Shown: positions 24,101-36,232 of the stretch, piece after piece
Layout: every line of letters begins with the position of its first letter
Position numbering within the stretch: the first letter of the stretch is position 1
Assembly: GCA_012064415.1 (NCBI GenBank)
Contig: SSNU01000219.1
Location: forward strand, 124,001 to 188,000
DNA: 64,000 nucleotides
DNA from: Gyrodactylus bullatarudis
Lineage: Eukaryota > Platyhelminthes > Monogenea > Gyrodactylidea > Gyrodactylidae
Reading direction: 5' to 3'
Notes under the pieces: generated by a model
The model's input: the letters and a program-made list of their open reading frames with translations, nothing else
What the model was told of the DNA's origin: nothing
Database searches by the model: none
Translations under genes and position numbers: made by a program

Positions 24101-27100
24101 TAAAATTCATTTTAAAATCCTGACGCGCGTTCAAAAATAGCCATTTTGAGTCAAGATTCTGTGTATCAGATTAAACTCGAAAACGTATGGTTTCAAAGAA
24201 AAAATGAATAGTTTTCGATTATCTTCAAAACGAGATTAAGGCAGGGAAAAGTTGAAAAATTTGGCCTACTCTATTCTAGATCCTTGTGTTTTCAATAAAA
24301 TTAACGAGAATACAGAATCTGTATTACAGATTCTTATCAGTGATAAGTTATCACTTTCATGTATTTCTTTTTCTTATCAGAGAACAAAAATCTGTAAACG
24401 ATTCTCTTGTTACAAAAGAATCTTTCAAGTATCAAAATCTTTTACACATTATTAATATATTATCAAAATTATTTTTTATTCTCAAGTTTCCTGATCAAGT
24501 TTTGTAATATGATATTGCGTTTAAACATTTCAGCGTATTTCCTCTTCTAATCTAAGGATGAAGATTTATTTTTAACTTGCCAACATGAAACCGACAACGT
24601 TTTGTTAAATAAACATTTTTCTATCCTATTCTAAGCTTTCTGAAGATGAGAATTTATGATTTTTACAAAATTCTTAATTTTTTCATCAAGAAACCGAATT
24701 TAATCAAGATTTTTCTGAATCAAGATCATGAGGGCCTCTTCCACGATAAGGAGAAAAAATCAATTTTTAAGTAGCGCCAAATTTCCTTTTTTTGAACCTT
24801 GAATTTAAGATTTTTGCTGATTTCAATGTGAGAGAGTGATCAAAAGTTGATTCTTAGGATCACAATAAGACAAAAAAACTAATTATCATCATTAAAATTC
24901 TGATAAATTCGTCATTTTTCAGGAATCTTGAAATATCAAATTTCATCGACCTTGCAAGTAGGGAAAATGATCAAAAAATTAAATTTTGACACGATTATGG
25001 GGCGATTCTCAAAACCAGATTCAGTATATTTAATTACTTTGACTAATCGTGATCCTATAAATCAACTTTTGATCACTCTCTCACACTGAAATCAACAAAA
25101 ATTTTCAACTCAAAAAATGGGAATTTGGCGCTACTTCAAGATTTTAAATTTGCCATATTTTCCTTAAGAATTATTTTTTTCCTAATTTTTTTTCTCCCGA
25201 TCGTGGAAGAGGCTCTCATGATCTAGATTCAAAAAAATCTTTGGTTGCTTGATGTAAAAATAAGAATTTTGTAAAAATCATAAATTCCCATTTTCATATT
25301 AACTAGGTGTACTTTATTCTCTTAAATATTTGATGATTGATCTCTAAACCAATATATTTTCACAAAAATGATGAACAATAAAATTGCATTAAAGTATTGA
25401 AATGAATAATTTATCTATTTCATTCGCGTAAGAGAATTCTCTTTTGTATTTAATTATAATTATTTACGCTTCAAGAGTTTTAGATAACTTAAAGAAATAA
25501 TTTTAAGATATCAGTACTTTTTTATGAAATAAAATGACCAAGAGAGTTTCAAAAATAATGACAATCTTTTGGTCTATTGTTATTATGTAGGCCCTAAAAC
25601 TCATCCATATATTTCACGTTTGAGCAAACAATTTTAGAACATTGAGAACATTGGATTCTTGCAAAAATCTCATTTTTCTCATGAATAATTCAAGTAGGCT
25701 AAAATCCAGATTTAGAAGCTCATTTTCACCAAACAATGAAACAAGTTTTAAATTTTTTAAGAAAAATTTTGACGATTTTTTTTTTTCAAACTTTGAACAG
25801 GAAAATTTTATTTATTTCAAAGTGAGAGTGTGATCAAAAGAAGGAATTTATAATTAAAATAATAAACAATAAAATAAATATGCTACTTGTCATTTTAATG
25901 AATTTATCTCTGTATCGTTTTGGAAATCGTATTTAGATTTTTAGAAATTTTTTTCCAAAAATTCTCAACTTCATATTTATTAGTTCTATTATAAATCTAG
26001 TAATTTAATCATGAATCAAATTTAAGATTGATTAAGGAATTTGACTGAAAGATTTTAAAATTAACCCTTTTTTCCTGGAATTATCACATCTCTTGAGTTG
26101 TAAGAAACAATTTATCAAGGCCCATTGATAGCTATAATTTGGTCTCCTTTATTTATTAGGAATTATAAAAAAATACTTTTGGTTTACATATACTAAGACT
26201 TGTCCTTTCTCTTTTCTCGTCTTCTTCTGGTTTTTTTCTAAATCGAACATTTTTATTTATACAGAATCATAAAGATTAATGATTGTACAAATAAGAGGCG
26301 TGGGAGAGTTTGAACTTAGAACCGAGAGTAAGAGGGTCCGAATGAGAGCGGGATAAATAAATTTGATTCGAATATAGTCAGTTTTTATTACATTTATTTA
26401 ACCATAAGAATACTATACAATCTACTCATTCTTCGCCATCATCTAAAGTATTTATTTCCTTTCAATTAGAACCCAAACTTGTATCTCTCATGAAAAATTT
26501 TCATCATTCCGTTTGGAAAATTTTCTTTGATCGTCTCCTCTTCCTAATTCATCATTCTCTGGGTGTTTTATGTGGAAAAATAGCATTCAATTTAGAATTC
26601 GAGAATTCTGGTGAAATGATTTATTTATTCATTTTTGATAACTCCCATCTCACTTTTTTTTAACGGATATTTTTTTTAAAATCTGTTTTTATTCGTGTCA
26701 CGATTAATCTACATTCCATAGTACATTCTCAAAATGTATTTTAAAAATGGCCATCATCATTCTATTCAGTAGCAAGTTGCTTCGCAAAAATACTACACTA
26801 ATAATACACGGGAGATCTGCCAAAGGAGTAAATTAAATTATAGCCATTTTCCTTCAGCTGATCGAACCATTCTACTCTCTTATTTTTCTTCAATCTATCA
26901 GAATATTTACTGCAATTCTTCCTACATACACCCCCTTTACATTTAATAAAATAATCCACAAATGGACTAGCCTTCCCTTGGTGTTTTGTGTTGGGGAAGA
27001 AAATTGAGGCATCTTCACAATTCTCTATAGTTGCATTGCTCACTCAATTTTATTTCTAATCAAATTTAATACAATTCAATAGATGCATTTAAATCGTCGT

Positions 27101-30100
27101 CAATTATTTTTATTGTATTTATGTAATTTTTTAAAGTTGCATCTTTCTATCATTGATCATTTACAAATCATTTGTTTTCCCCTTCAACTTACAGGAGTTT
27201 TTTTGCTCTTTACACTTTGGACATTACTAGAAATTTGTAATCGATTTTAATCAATACCACAAGTGGTCAAGGAAAAATCAATGATTTTTAAATTTATGAC
27301 ATGAGTCGTTAAGCTTCAAAAAGTATCAAAAAGATTATTTTAATCATGTATTCCCTCTGTTCTCAAAACAATTTAAACCATTAATAATTTTTTACTATGA
27401 CATCAGGGGTCAAATTTATAAATAATAAGTTATTATAGCATGGTATTTCATCTATATCAATGATATCAATCCATTTTTAAAATTTGAATTAGTGTAACAC
27501 GTGTTTGACGAATGATGGAGCCGAGATCTTTGCAAATTCCAGGAGATCAATAGATTTCCCACGAATGGATGGGAAAAAGTTTTTCCTTAGCCTTGGTTGA
27601 ATAAAATGAGTTACTAGAATGATGTGTGCCTTCAATGGGACTCATGGGTTAATTTCAAGTAATAGGTTTTTACCTACGATAATCTATTAAATCGGGTGAC
27701 ATTTTTGATCCCCCCCTGTATTATTAAATGATGTTAGAGTTTAAGGCTCTGATTTCAAAGTACGAGATTAATTCCTTAGAATAAGAATTAGATTTTTAGC
27801 ATATTTGATCACCTTTTCTGATTTTGATCAACTTTTTACTTTGAAGTCCCCAAATTTTACGTGTTTTACAAATTCAAAGAAAATTTTTTTTCCTAAAAGA
27901 TTGAAACTTTATTTGGAAAACCCATCTCTCAGGGTCATAGATAAAAAGTGAGATAAATTTTATCGCGTAATCATGCCCGTTGTCATTAAATATGCAACTC
28001 TATCTGCTATACCTTCAGAGAAATACCTATCTTTCGATCAAAAAAAGACCCAATTTTTTATTGATAACTAAAAATAACTGCGCTGAAACAACTGTAAAAA
28101 TTTGTAATCAGCTCATTTGATTGCGATTCATGAAAAAAATTTCTCTGGGACTTGAATATCTGAACCAAGATGGTGTGGAAATATATTTCATGAAGATATT
28201 GCCCACAATTTTTCTGTGTGTGTGTCTCTCTCTCCTCTTGGGAATTATTACATTTTATGATGATATTTTCCAATAGGAGAACATTCTTCTATAGATATGC
28301 AAGGAATCTTTTTATGGCTAGAAGAAACTATTACTATAGTTTTTCCACTGTCATTTCAGTTTCATTTCCTTATACATTACATTCTCACTTTACCTGGATG
28401 AAAAGTACTTGATGGTTTATTGCTTTATTTTTAAAACACTCTCTCGAAGGTGTGCAATGAATGACAAACACACACTCACACTTACTAGGACTATGGGGAG
28501 GGAAATTATAATTAACAAAAATAATAATCATCCTGATGATAGGCGTATGAAGCTATATATCCCTCTTGATTCCACGATTCTGGGATAATTATTTTGTTTT
28601 AAAAATACTTTTTACTATTTCAGTCCTATTGGAAATAATAAATAGAGTTAATCAGTTCCACTTTCGAATCAATAAAACTTTCCTAGCATTGATACTCAAT
28701 TTTATAATACACCTAGTTAATATGAAGATGGTAATTTATGATTTTCACAAAATTCTCAATACACTAAACTTCCTTAAAAATGTATAAGAGTAGAACCGGG
28801 CGATAAGGACTATTTTTGCTTGATTATGAGTAGGAGTATGAAATTTATATATTTTTGGAAAAAATTTTAGATTCAAGTTTATTTTTTTATTCTTTACACT
28901 CAAGACTCCTTTTGGATGAGGTCATCCATCTTCTAACATAAAAACTACTAGAGAACACTACTAAAGCTCAAATAGATTGGAATTTGGCGCTAACTCGAGG
29001 TTTGAAATATAATTTCCTTAAGAATTGATTTTTCAAAAATTTTGTGGGTCCCAAGATCTAGATTCCAAAAAATCTTGAACTAATTCGATTTCTGTTTAAA
29101 AATTGAGATTTTTTTGAAAATCATGAATTCCCATCTTCATATTTACTAGCTTTACGTATGATCTTTGCTCCTGATTATAATCGGTTTTATTTCTAATCCC
29201 AGATGAAGGCAGGAATGTTCCATGTTCAGTTGTTGTTGAAATCGAAAAGATGCCAATGGAAAAATTGGGAATTAGTCTCCGCTCAAGGAATGACCCCATG
29301 AGGAAGGATAAGAACTCAAAGATCTTCCTTATCGACTACATTAAACCAGCTAGCATTGCTGATAGGTAAGTACTAATAATTGATCCTATCGAATTCAATT
29401 TCTAAATGAAACAATAATTTCGAGTTTTATTTTCAAATTTTGATTCAAATGGAATTGCTTCTGACTAAAATTATTTACAGTTTTTTTGAACAGATGGCAG
29501 ATAAATAATTCATCTTAATTTTCATGGTTAAGTTTGAACAAATTTCAAATACACGCCTACTCCTTGCTTGTTACAAGAATAAGAAGAAATTAAAAAAAAA
29601 TTATTATGATAAAATCTTCAAATATTTCCCAGAACAATTCTCTAGACTTTAAAATTCTTGTTATTTGTTGTAAATACAGAGAATTTGAGTTTATCCTTTT
29701 GATAAACGAGAAATTTTCCTCTATTCCACAACAGAAAAATACTGGAGTCTTAATACATCCCTCCCTAATTTGACAATAAAATCTCGAATTAAGAACAAAT
29801 AAGAATAAAAATGTTTTTTTCCTATTTACAATCTATCCCGATATCTTTCCATAATTTAGCATTAAAATTATTTAATAACGACAGTAAGTTTTGATTCGTT
29901 GTTTATTTTTGAAAACATGACTTGTAATTTATATGATAAATGGAATTATCTGGTCCAGTGTAGGACTTTCAATGCTCACGAATTTAGTTTAATTTTCAAT
30001 AAAGACGAAACGCATATGCTTGGATTTTTTTCTAGCTTATAAATTAGATGCACGCTGAGTCTTATCTTTAAAGCAAGATGCGTGACTTCTCCCTAATCAA

Positions 30101-33100
30101 CCAAACCCTAAAAATGAAATTATCAAGATTTGACGAAATATTGCTAATACTGACCCACATGAAATGATATCTGTAAGAATCAATAGGAAAATTGTTTTTT
30201 TCCATCATGGAATCTGAAATCTACAATAAAAAATTAGTAAAAGTAGATTTAATTGGAATATAACTATCCTTTTTCCAAAGCCTCTTCCAGGCGTTTGAGA
30301 AAATAATTTTTAGCTCTTTCACGAGATACAGATTTTGTTAACTTTCAATAAAAAAGTCATTGTTGAATGAATGTTATCTAATTTAATAGATGTGGAGCAT
30401 TACGAATTGGAGACATGGTTGAGGCAATAGACGGAATGCCTTTACAGAACATGAGTCTTGAGCAAGCAATGAGTCGTATTCGTGTCAACAGACAAGAGAA
30501 TATTCGTATACAAATCATACCGAATTACTCGCAGAAACTGAAGGCCTACAAAGATCAAGTCAATGAAACGCTCAGCCAAAAATCAAACAAATCATCTTTG
30601 TATTCTCTGAATAGAAATTCATCTGTCTCAGGTTTGTCAACACTTGATTAATTTTTTCAATGGTTCTGTATTTTCTAAGCTCGCTGAACTGGAGTTAAGA
30701 ATAAACGAAAGAGGTTTTTGGTTCTTCGGTTCTTTCCAGACCAAACACCGACTGTATATTTATGTATTTGGAATAATCCTGAGAACATTTAGCCAATTTA
30801 TTCATGAGGCATAGAACCAATATGAGTTAGTTGTGTGCATCCTTTTTTCTGATTACCGATTCTTTCCGAAAAAGTTTATTTTTCGCCTTGGTGTTGGGGT
30901 CTGCATCAAAAACTAGATGCATATTCCTCACATAGTATGAAAACAATCAACTCCTATTACTGAATATTATTGGCAAGATTTAAATTTTCTCAAGATTATT
31001 TTATATATAAATGCCTACTTTAAATACATAGTCGGTGTGTGCATAACTTTATCCAAGAATATCTGGCTAATTATGTCTTTCAATGATTTTTGCTTAGTGA
31101 AAATCTTTTACTCTATCTCTTTACTTGAATATTAATTTTCGTCATTCGAATTATTTCCAAAATTTATGAGTAATTCCTAATAAAACTTGGAAGCTAAGAC
31201 TTGAAGTTTTGTTAATTATCTTGCTTCTTTATTTGGTATTTAGATTAGGGACTATCTTCAAGTGTATCCAAGTTTCCACTTGGCTAATCCTGAATTACTA
31301 CTTTCCCTATCACAAAATATTTAAAACTGTCTATGAATTCAATCATATCGCATTAATGCTATAATATAATTAAACTAGTATTGAAACTGAAAATTATGAT
31401 TAAATCGCCTCAGTCTGGAAATATATAGATACATTCAGATTATTTTACAGAATGTATTTTTTTTCTTCTTTGGAAATCTTGTTTTAGACTCTGATATATA
31501 TATATAAATTCAATAACACATAAGATAAAAAAATTCTCACGTGAAGAAGTATTTTATACATAATCTAGAAAAATAGTTTGCTTATCTTCTTATAAAGCGC
31601 AAACATTTTTAAAAGTTGAATTATTTTCCTGTTGGATCACGGTAATAAATTATTATCCTGTATCCTATATTTTTAAAAAGATTTATAGAGTATAATCTTG
31701 AGTTGTGGATTTATAACAAGAAAGTGCTTGTTTCTCTTTTCAATATTTTGATAAGAATAGAATATTTGTATGATTGAAAAAAAGTTAATAAGAAGAGCTT
31801 GTTTTAATAGAACTCTCAGAGGATGCGGGTAAATTTAGTTCAACATTTGACCTTAACGCTGATTTCTCAGAAGATGACGACTCTTTTAATCGACCATGTT
31901 CCTGTGCTAGTAACGAATCCTGTCATGAAAGACGCCCAATGAATTATAAAGCGACTGGTTCTCTTGATGGTTCAGCATTTGGACGTCGACGAAAACCAAA
32001 GAAAGGCATTTCTCAGCGATCGTCTTGTTCCCTGTCCATATCAGATAATACAAGCATTCAAAGAAGTTCTTGTATTTCATCAGATTCCTTTAGCGAGGCT
32101 GATAGTCGACCAAGAAATGTCAAAAAAGGTGAGCAATCTTTAACTAAATCATAAAGATCAGTTACTCAATTTGATTTCTTTCTAGGTCATACATTTGGTC
32201 CGAATTCTTGTCCAGCAAGTCCTGCAAGCTTAGCAAGGCACATTCAAGATGAAATCAACAGTAAAAGAATTCGATCAAAGTTCTCTTCTAAATCCTCATA
32301 CAAGCAAACAGCTAGTGGCCCATTAAGTCCACAGGTCAAGAAAACATCTCATAGCTGTAAACAAAGCTTGACAAATATCTACAAGACTTCCAGTAAGCAT
32401 AAGTTTTACGCATCAATAAGATTTACAAGTAGAAAAAACTTTGAGTGGTCAGTGCTACTAAGTATCTAATTGTTTATAAGTATTGTTTGTTGTAATAGTA
32501 CTAATGTTGAGTCCCCCCCCCACTTTTTTAAGAGGGGGAGGGGCTAAGGGAATAAAAATTGCTTTAAAAGATTAATTTGATTGATATATAACTCAACAAC
32601 AAGAATAAATTAAACCGTTTCAGATCGATAAATTATTATTTTTTCATTTTAGACGATCAACATTCCAAAATTTCATATGTTCCTGGCTTATGTGTGTTCG
32701 ATGAAATATCGATTCAATTAGTTCCCAGGCAAGAAACAACTCAATACGCACAAAATTGTAACTTCCCCATTTATGGTCTTCTCATAAATCAGCCAAACAT
32801 TTCTCCCGAATATCGAACAAAAGATTTATACGAAACTGTTTTAAAAGATTATCCCGTTGTCAGTAATTTGCTCAATAAAGGACTTGCTCACCAGTAAGTT
32901 TTATTAGACTTTTTCCATTTTATTTTTCCTGTTTCTTTGAGATCTTCTTATGACTAAACTAATCTTTTTCGAATATTCTCAGAACTGGTTGAAATCTACA
33001 TATTAATTTGAATATTTCTTTCAAGATCTGGAGTTATACAGGAAGGAGACAGGCTCATATCAATTAATGATGAAATAACATTGGGAAAAACAATAAATGA

Positions 33101-36100
33101 CCTAATGAAACGCTACCTTGATCCCCCACAATCCAAGGACTTCCAATCATTTCCTCCTATTACATTAACTTTTCAATATAAAATAGCCAATTCAATCGTC
33201 CCTGATGTTGGTAAATTTAACGTAAAGCTTCTACGTAAAGGACCCAGCTTAGGTATTAATTTACAAACACCAATACCTGGCAACATAAATGGACCTTTAT
33301 TGATTAGTAAAGTTATTCCTGGTACCGTTGCTAGTCGTAGTGGGGTAATTGCACCAGGAGATCATTTATTGGCTGTGAATGGGGTTTCCCTTTCGACTTG
33401 TTCACTTAATCAAGCAATCTCACTCCTCCAAATGCCTAATGATGACATAATCGATTTGAAACTGGAAAAAAGAGAAGAAAAATCTGATACTCACGAATCA
33501 GATGTGAAAAAGTCCCCAGTTTCAAAAAATTCATCTCGTCAAAATACTACGGAAGATGAAGATTTTAAAAACTTGGAAAGTACGTTGGTCAGACACTTGT
33601 GGTCGAATCTATAAATGAATTTTTTTGTTTTTTTCTTTTTGAATGGATAAGAAAGACTCTCGATGCTCGCTCCATTCAACTTTTATGTTTCATGTTTATT
33701 AAGCTTAAAAAATTTCTTTTATGAATTTCATCAATAAGGGAAATTTCAAAATGTACTGAGATAAACATTACAAAGAACATTGTTATTCAGTACAGTTATT
33801 TTTCCATTATATCATATTATCCAGGGAATTTGTATACTGCTCATTTCGAGGGAAAAGACAGGAATTTTAGTGTGGGTGTTTGTGTCCAGAATAATACGAG
33901 ATGGATATGATGAAGAATGGGCAACTCTCTTCGGGATTTTATTCCTCTTCTCCTTCTTTGAGAAGAAAGGGGAAAAGTATCGAAATAAACTATAATAACA
34001 GTATTTTTTTGATATTACAGATGAACTGAAAATAGCTGATGGATTCAAGTTGATTAAGGTTATCTTAAATCGGGAAAATGCATCGAAACCATGGGGAATT
34101 CTTATTTCAGGAACAGATGATTCAAAGGATAATCCGATTATAATCGACTCTTTAACACCAAAAGAACCAGCTGAAGCATCTGGAGATCTCCAACCAGGTG
34201 ACCAAATTCTTGCCATTAATGGAGTTAACATTCAACGTGGTTTTACTTTATCACAGGCGATGGAGAAACTTCAGCAATACCGACATCATGTAGTCCTACA
34301 TTTGATGCGCAAGTCTAGACCTACCTCAAGCAGAAAAAAGAAAGATCTCTCTTCTATACGAAATGTAATTCAATATTATTTTGCGTGTAACATAATATTT
34401 TGATGCTTCGCTAAGAAACTACAAAAGAATATTTCTTAGCCAAAATCTTTATTTGAGGAATTTATCGTTTACTGAGAAAAAGCTTTTTCATAAGTTTTCA
34501 TATAACATTCATCTAATAAAGGATGAATTATTAAAATTTTTCATTACATTTGGATCTATGTTATCGATTTCTATGTTCAAAAACAATTTACTATATATCC
34601 ATGAATTATTCATTCATGTACTTTCGTACTTGTGGAAATAATTCCTCAAAAATTTTGTTTTTATTCAGACGGAAGGCTATCAGATATTTAGCAAGTCTTT
34701 AGATTATAAATCAACAACGTCTCCTATGCAGTCGTTAAGCCGGGAGGCTTCTTCTGTTATACAACAAAAGATGGTCAAGTCAAATCAGAGATCAACTAGT
34801 CGACATCCATCTGGACAAATCATCAATGAATCCTCAATCAATAGCGAATCTTACAACTCTAGTCATCAGGATTCTGGTCAAGCTCCTTCAACAGTCATAC
34901 TTAATCCGAAGAAAAAGCATTCTCTCAACGAATCACAGAAAAAGAGTAAGCAGATGAGCTTTTTACTTTCTAATCATCCAAGTTATGAGTTCTTCCATTT
35001 CAGCTCTATCTCCCTCATATCCATCAAATGTTTCTTCAAAAGATTTGAAAATTCTCCAAACTTCAGCTCCATTGGCAACTTTCCAACATGGCCCACCCTC
35101 TGTTGTATCGTCGACAAGCCGTCATCGGCGGAAGCAATCCATAACCAATAATTACCATGATCATTCTAGTTTTGATGAGGATCAATTGGAAAAAATTCAA
35201 TGCTCTGGATGTCGTGAAACGATTGCAGCTGAAATCAAACAAAAGAAGCAACTGGAAAGAAAAAAGTAAATTTAAATTGTTTTCTCTTAAATATAATATT
35301 CGTATAATCTATAAACTTGATCAGAAGGATGAACTCTTCAAGCAAGCTGAATGAACAAATTCAGCGTGAACGATCTCTGCCCAGATCATTTGAACAGACT
35401 CGTGAGAGACATGGAAAACCTGTTGATCTAGTAAAGGTCAAGTCAATCTCTCAGGATTCGAGCTCAATTAAGCATTCAAAGTCTGATAGTCGGTTGAATA
35501 AGGAAAAATCATCTAGCCGGATAAAGAAGCAGACACAACAGACTACTGACGAGTCTTTGCCTAATCAATCAAGGTATTTGCGTTTTCTTTTACATAAAGC
35601 TGTTCTCGATGAATTTGTCGAATTTATGATTTTTAAAAATATCTCATTCTTTCAACAAGGTCTCAAGTTTTTTTGGAAACTGATTTAAGAAAGAAAATTC
35701 AAAAAAATACTCTTTGAGATCTTGTTGAAAAATTCTTGTATTTGTAAAATTCATAAATTCCCCAAATTCATCGAGAATATTATGCCTGAATGGGTAATGA
35801 GTCATTACCCATTACTAATGACTGACATTTTTGATTTAGAACTTTGCCAATTAAAAAGTCTCAAAAGACGACCACATCCGATGGTGTCATCAAGAGTAAC
35901 AGTCGAAAGATTGAAATGTGGATAAAACTTACCAAGAGTTCTCCTTACGAATCCTATGGTATTGGCGTATCAGAAGGTCTTGTTACAAAAGGCATTTTTG
36001 TCAGTGCCATTCGCCCAAATTCACCAGCTGAAAAGTCTGGGAAAATTCAACTATATGATAAAATCATACAGGTATGTGAATTTTGCTCTCCAAAATATCA

Positions 36101-36232
36101 ATAATAGGAATTAAATTTACTCATTTTTAGATTAACAAGACAAAAGTTGTCGGACTAAGCTGTTCTCAAGTGGTCAGCTTAATAGGAAAGTCTGACCTAT
36201 CAATTAACTTGCTCATCCAACGTATCCAATAA
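18151..36232 (+). CDS. GRIP: GRIP-type scaffold with seven PDZ domains (5' end uncertain)
   Basis: Glutamate-receptor-interacting-protein-type multi-PDZ scaffold, which clusters receptors and links cargo to transport at membranes. Exons, all phase-consistent: 18151?-18470, 18536-18692, 21790-21935, 29203-29365, 30390-30631, 31811-32128, 32186-32392, 32653-32893, 33026-33579, 34021-34364, 34669-34945, 35004-35265, 35325-35573, 35840-36071, 36131-36232 (TAA). About 1270 aa. PDZ1 (18200-18460, GINLGLTVSGG), PDZ2 (from 18536, GMVIRGG), PDZ3 (29203-30540), PDZ4 (32690-33180, divergent), PDZ5 (33205-33470, GINLQTPIPG), PDZ6 (34045-34310, PWGILISG), PDZ7 (35910-36225, YGIGVSEG). Ser/Lys-rich linkers lie between PDZ3-4 and PDZ6-7, as in vertebrate GRIPs. 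The start is unclear: the first in-frame ATG is 18194, but a splice acceptor at 18150 suggests upstream exons. Introns of 3.1 and 7.3 kb are repeat-filled. Confidence 0.9.
20484..20971 (+). mobile_element. Repeat family B copy (piggyBac-like MITE), GRIP intron 2
   Basis: Begins TTAACCCTTAGAGTCCCAGA and ends in an imperfect inverted version (CTAGACTTTAAGGTAAA), giving about 488 bases. It shares CATGACTCGCATT and AGCACGAGTTTGACGAATGA with copies near 27.5-28.2 and 47.0-47.4 kb. A TTAA flank plus CCCTT terminal repeats is the piggyBac pattern; no transposase is present. Confidence 0.65.
22173..22388 (+). mobile_element. 216-base MITE with CCCTTTCAGTGCCGA terminal repeats
   Basis: Left end CCCTTTCAGTGCCGA and right end TCGGCACCGAAAAGG are inverted copies with few mismatches. 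The right end is followed by TTAA; the left is preceded by TATAA. This resembles a piggyBac-derived MITE. Non-coding. Confidence 0.7.
24631..25307. mobile_element. Repeat family A, full-length foldback element
   Basis: Two inverted arms of about 230 bases (24631-24870 and 25055-25307) flank a centre of about 190 bases. Each arm carries the same series: TAAATTCxCATxTTCA end, GATCATGAGGGCCTC-like block, TTTGGCGCTACTT, and GATCACTCTCTCACA inside. No open frame. It is the most complete copy of the family, which recurs at 16.1, 28.7, 37.2, 38.0, 48.4-49.2 and 52.6 kb. Confidence 0.75.
26798..27043 (-). CDS. Nested Cys/Lys-rich exon candidate inside GRIP intron 3
   Basis: An 81-codon minus-strand frame ending at 26798 encodes ENCEDASIFFPNTKHQG, KCKGGVCRKNCSKYS and WFDQLKENGYNLIYSFG. 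It has no ATG start, but a splice acceptor (AAATTGAG) sits just above 27043. About 150 bases upstream a possible 35-base exon (27228-27194, encoding CPKCKEQKNS) ends in a GTAAGT donor and joins in phase. No family recognised. It could be the 3' exon of a nested gene, a pseudogene, or chance; its even composition and cysteine pattern argue mildly for coding. Confidence 0.3.
   Translation of the reverse strand: MSNATIENCEDASIFFPNTKHQGKASPFVDYFIKCKGGVCRKNCSKYSDRLKKNKRVEWFDQLKENGYNLIYSFGRSPVYY
27487..28160. mobile_element. Repeat family B fragments in opposite orientation
   Basis: 27487-27652 (+) shares GTTTGACGAATGATGGAGC and ends TGGGACTCATGGGTTAA. 27880-28160 is the reverse complement of the family's left half and ends with TCTCTGGGACTT. 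The pieces face each other, from an inversion or two insertions. Confidence 0.6.
28711..29149. mobile_element. Repeat family A copy just upstream of a GRIP exon
   Basis: Left end CCTAGTTAATATGAAGATGG and right end CCCATCTTCATATTTACTAG are inverted terminal repeats of about 45 bases; total 439 bases. The right end lies 53 bases before the splice acceptor of the GRIP exon at 29203, so the element forms part of the polypyrimidine-side intron sequence. Confidence 0.7.
30180..30320 (+). repeat. Repeat family D fragment, GRIP intron
   Basis: Shares AGGAAAATTGTTTT, CATGGAATCTGAAAT and CCTTTTTCCAAAGCC with copies at 46.5-46.7 and 61.1-61.4 kb. Non-coding MITE remnant. Confidence 0.55.
30686..30850 (+). 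repeat. Repeat family E copy, GRIP intron
   Basis: Shares CTGGAGTTAAGAA, AAACGAAAGA and CAGACCAAACACCGACT with the copy at 48628-48830. Non-coding; origin not identified. Confidence 0.6.
32510..32544. repeat. C-run / G-run hairpin, GRIP intron
   Basis: A run of ten C followed after a short A/T spacer by GGGGGAGGGG can fold back on itself. Short, intronic. Confidence 0.6.
35608..35776. mobile_element. Small foldback MITE (family G), GRIP intron
   Basis: Inverted arms of about 60 bases: left GATGAATTTGTCGAATTTAT ... CAACAAGGTCTCAAG, right TTTGAGATCTTGTTG ... AAATTCATCGAG. A fragment of the same family lies at 21235-21300. Confidence 0.6.
35789..35813. repeat. 25-base palindrome centred on TGAGTCA
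   Basis: AATGGGTAATGAGTCATTACC continued by CATT is palindromic apart from its central base and contains the AP-1-type heptamer TGAGTCA. It lies 26 bases before the acceptor of the GRIP PDZ7 exon, so it may form a hairpin near the branch site. Regulatory role is speculation. Confidence 0.7.
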
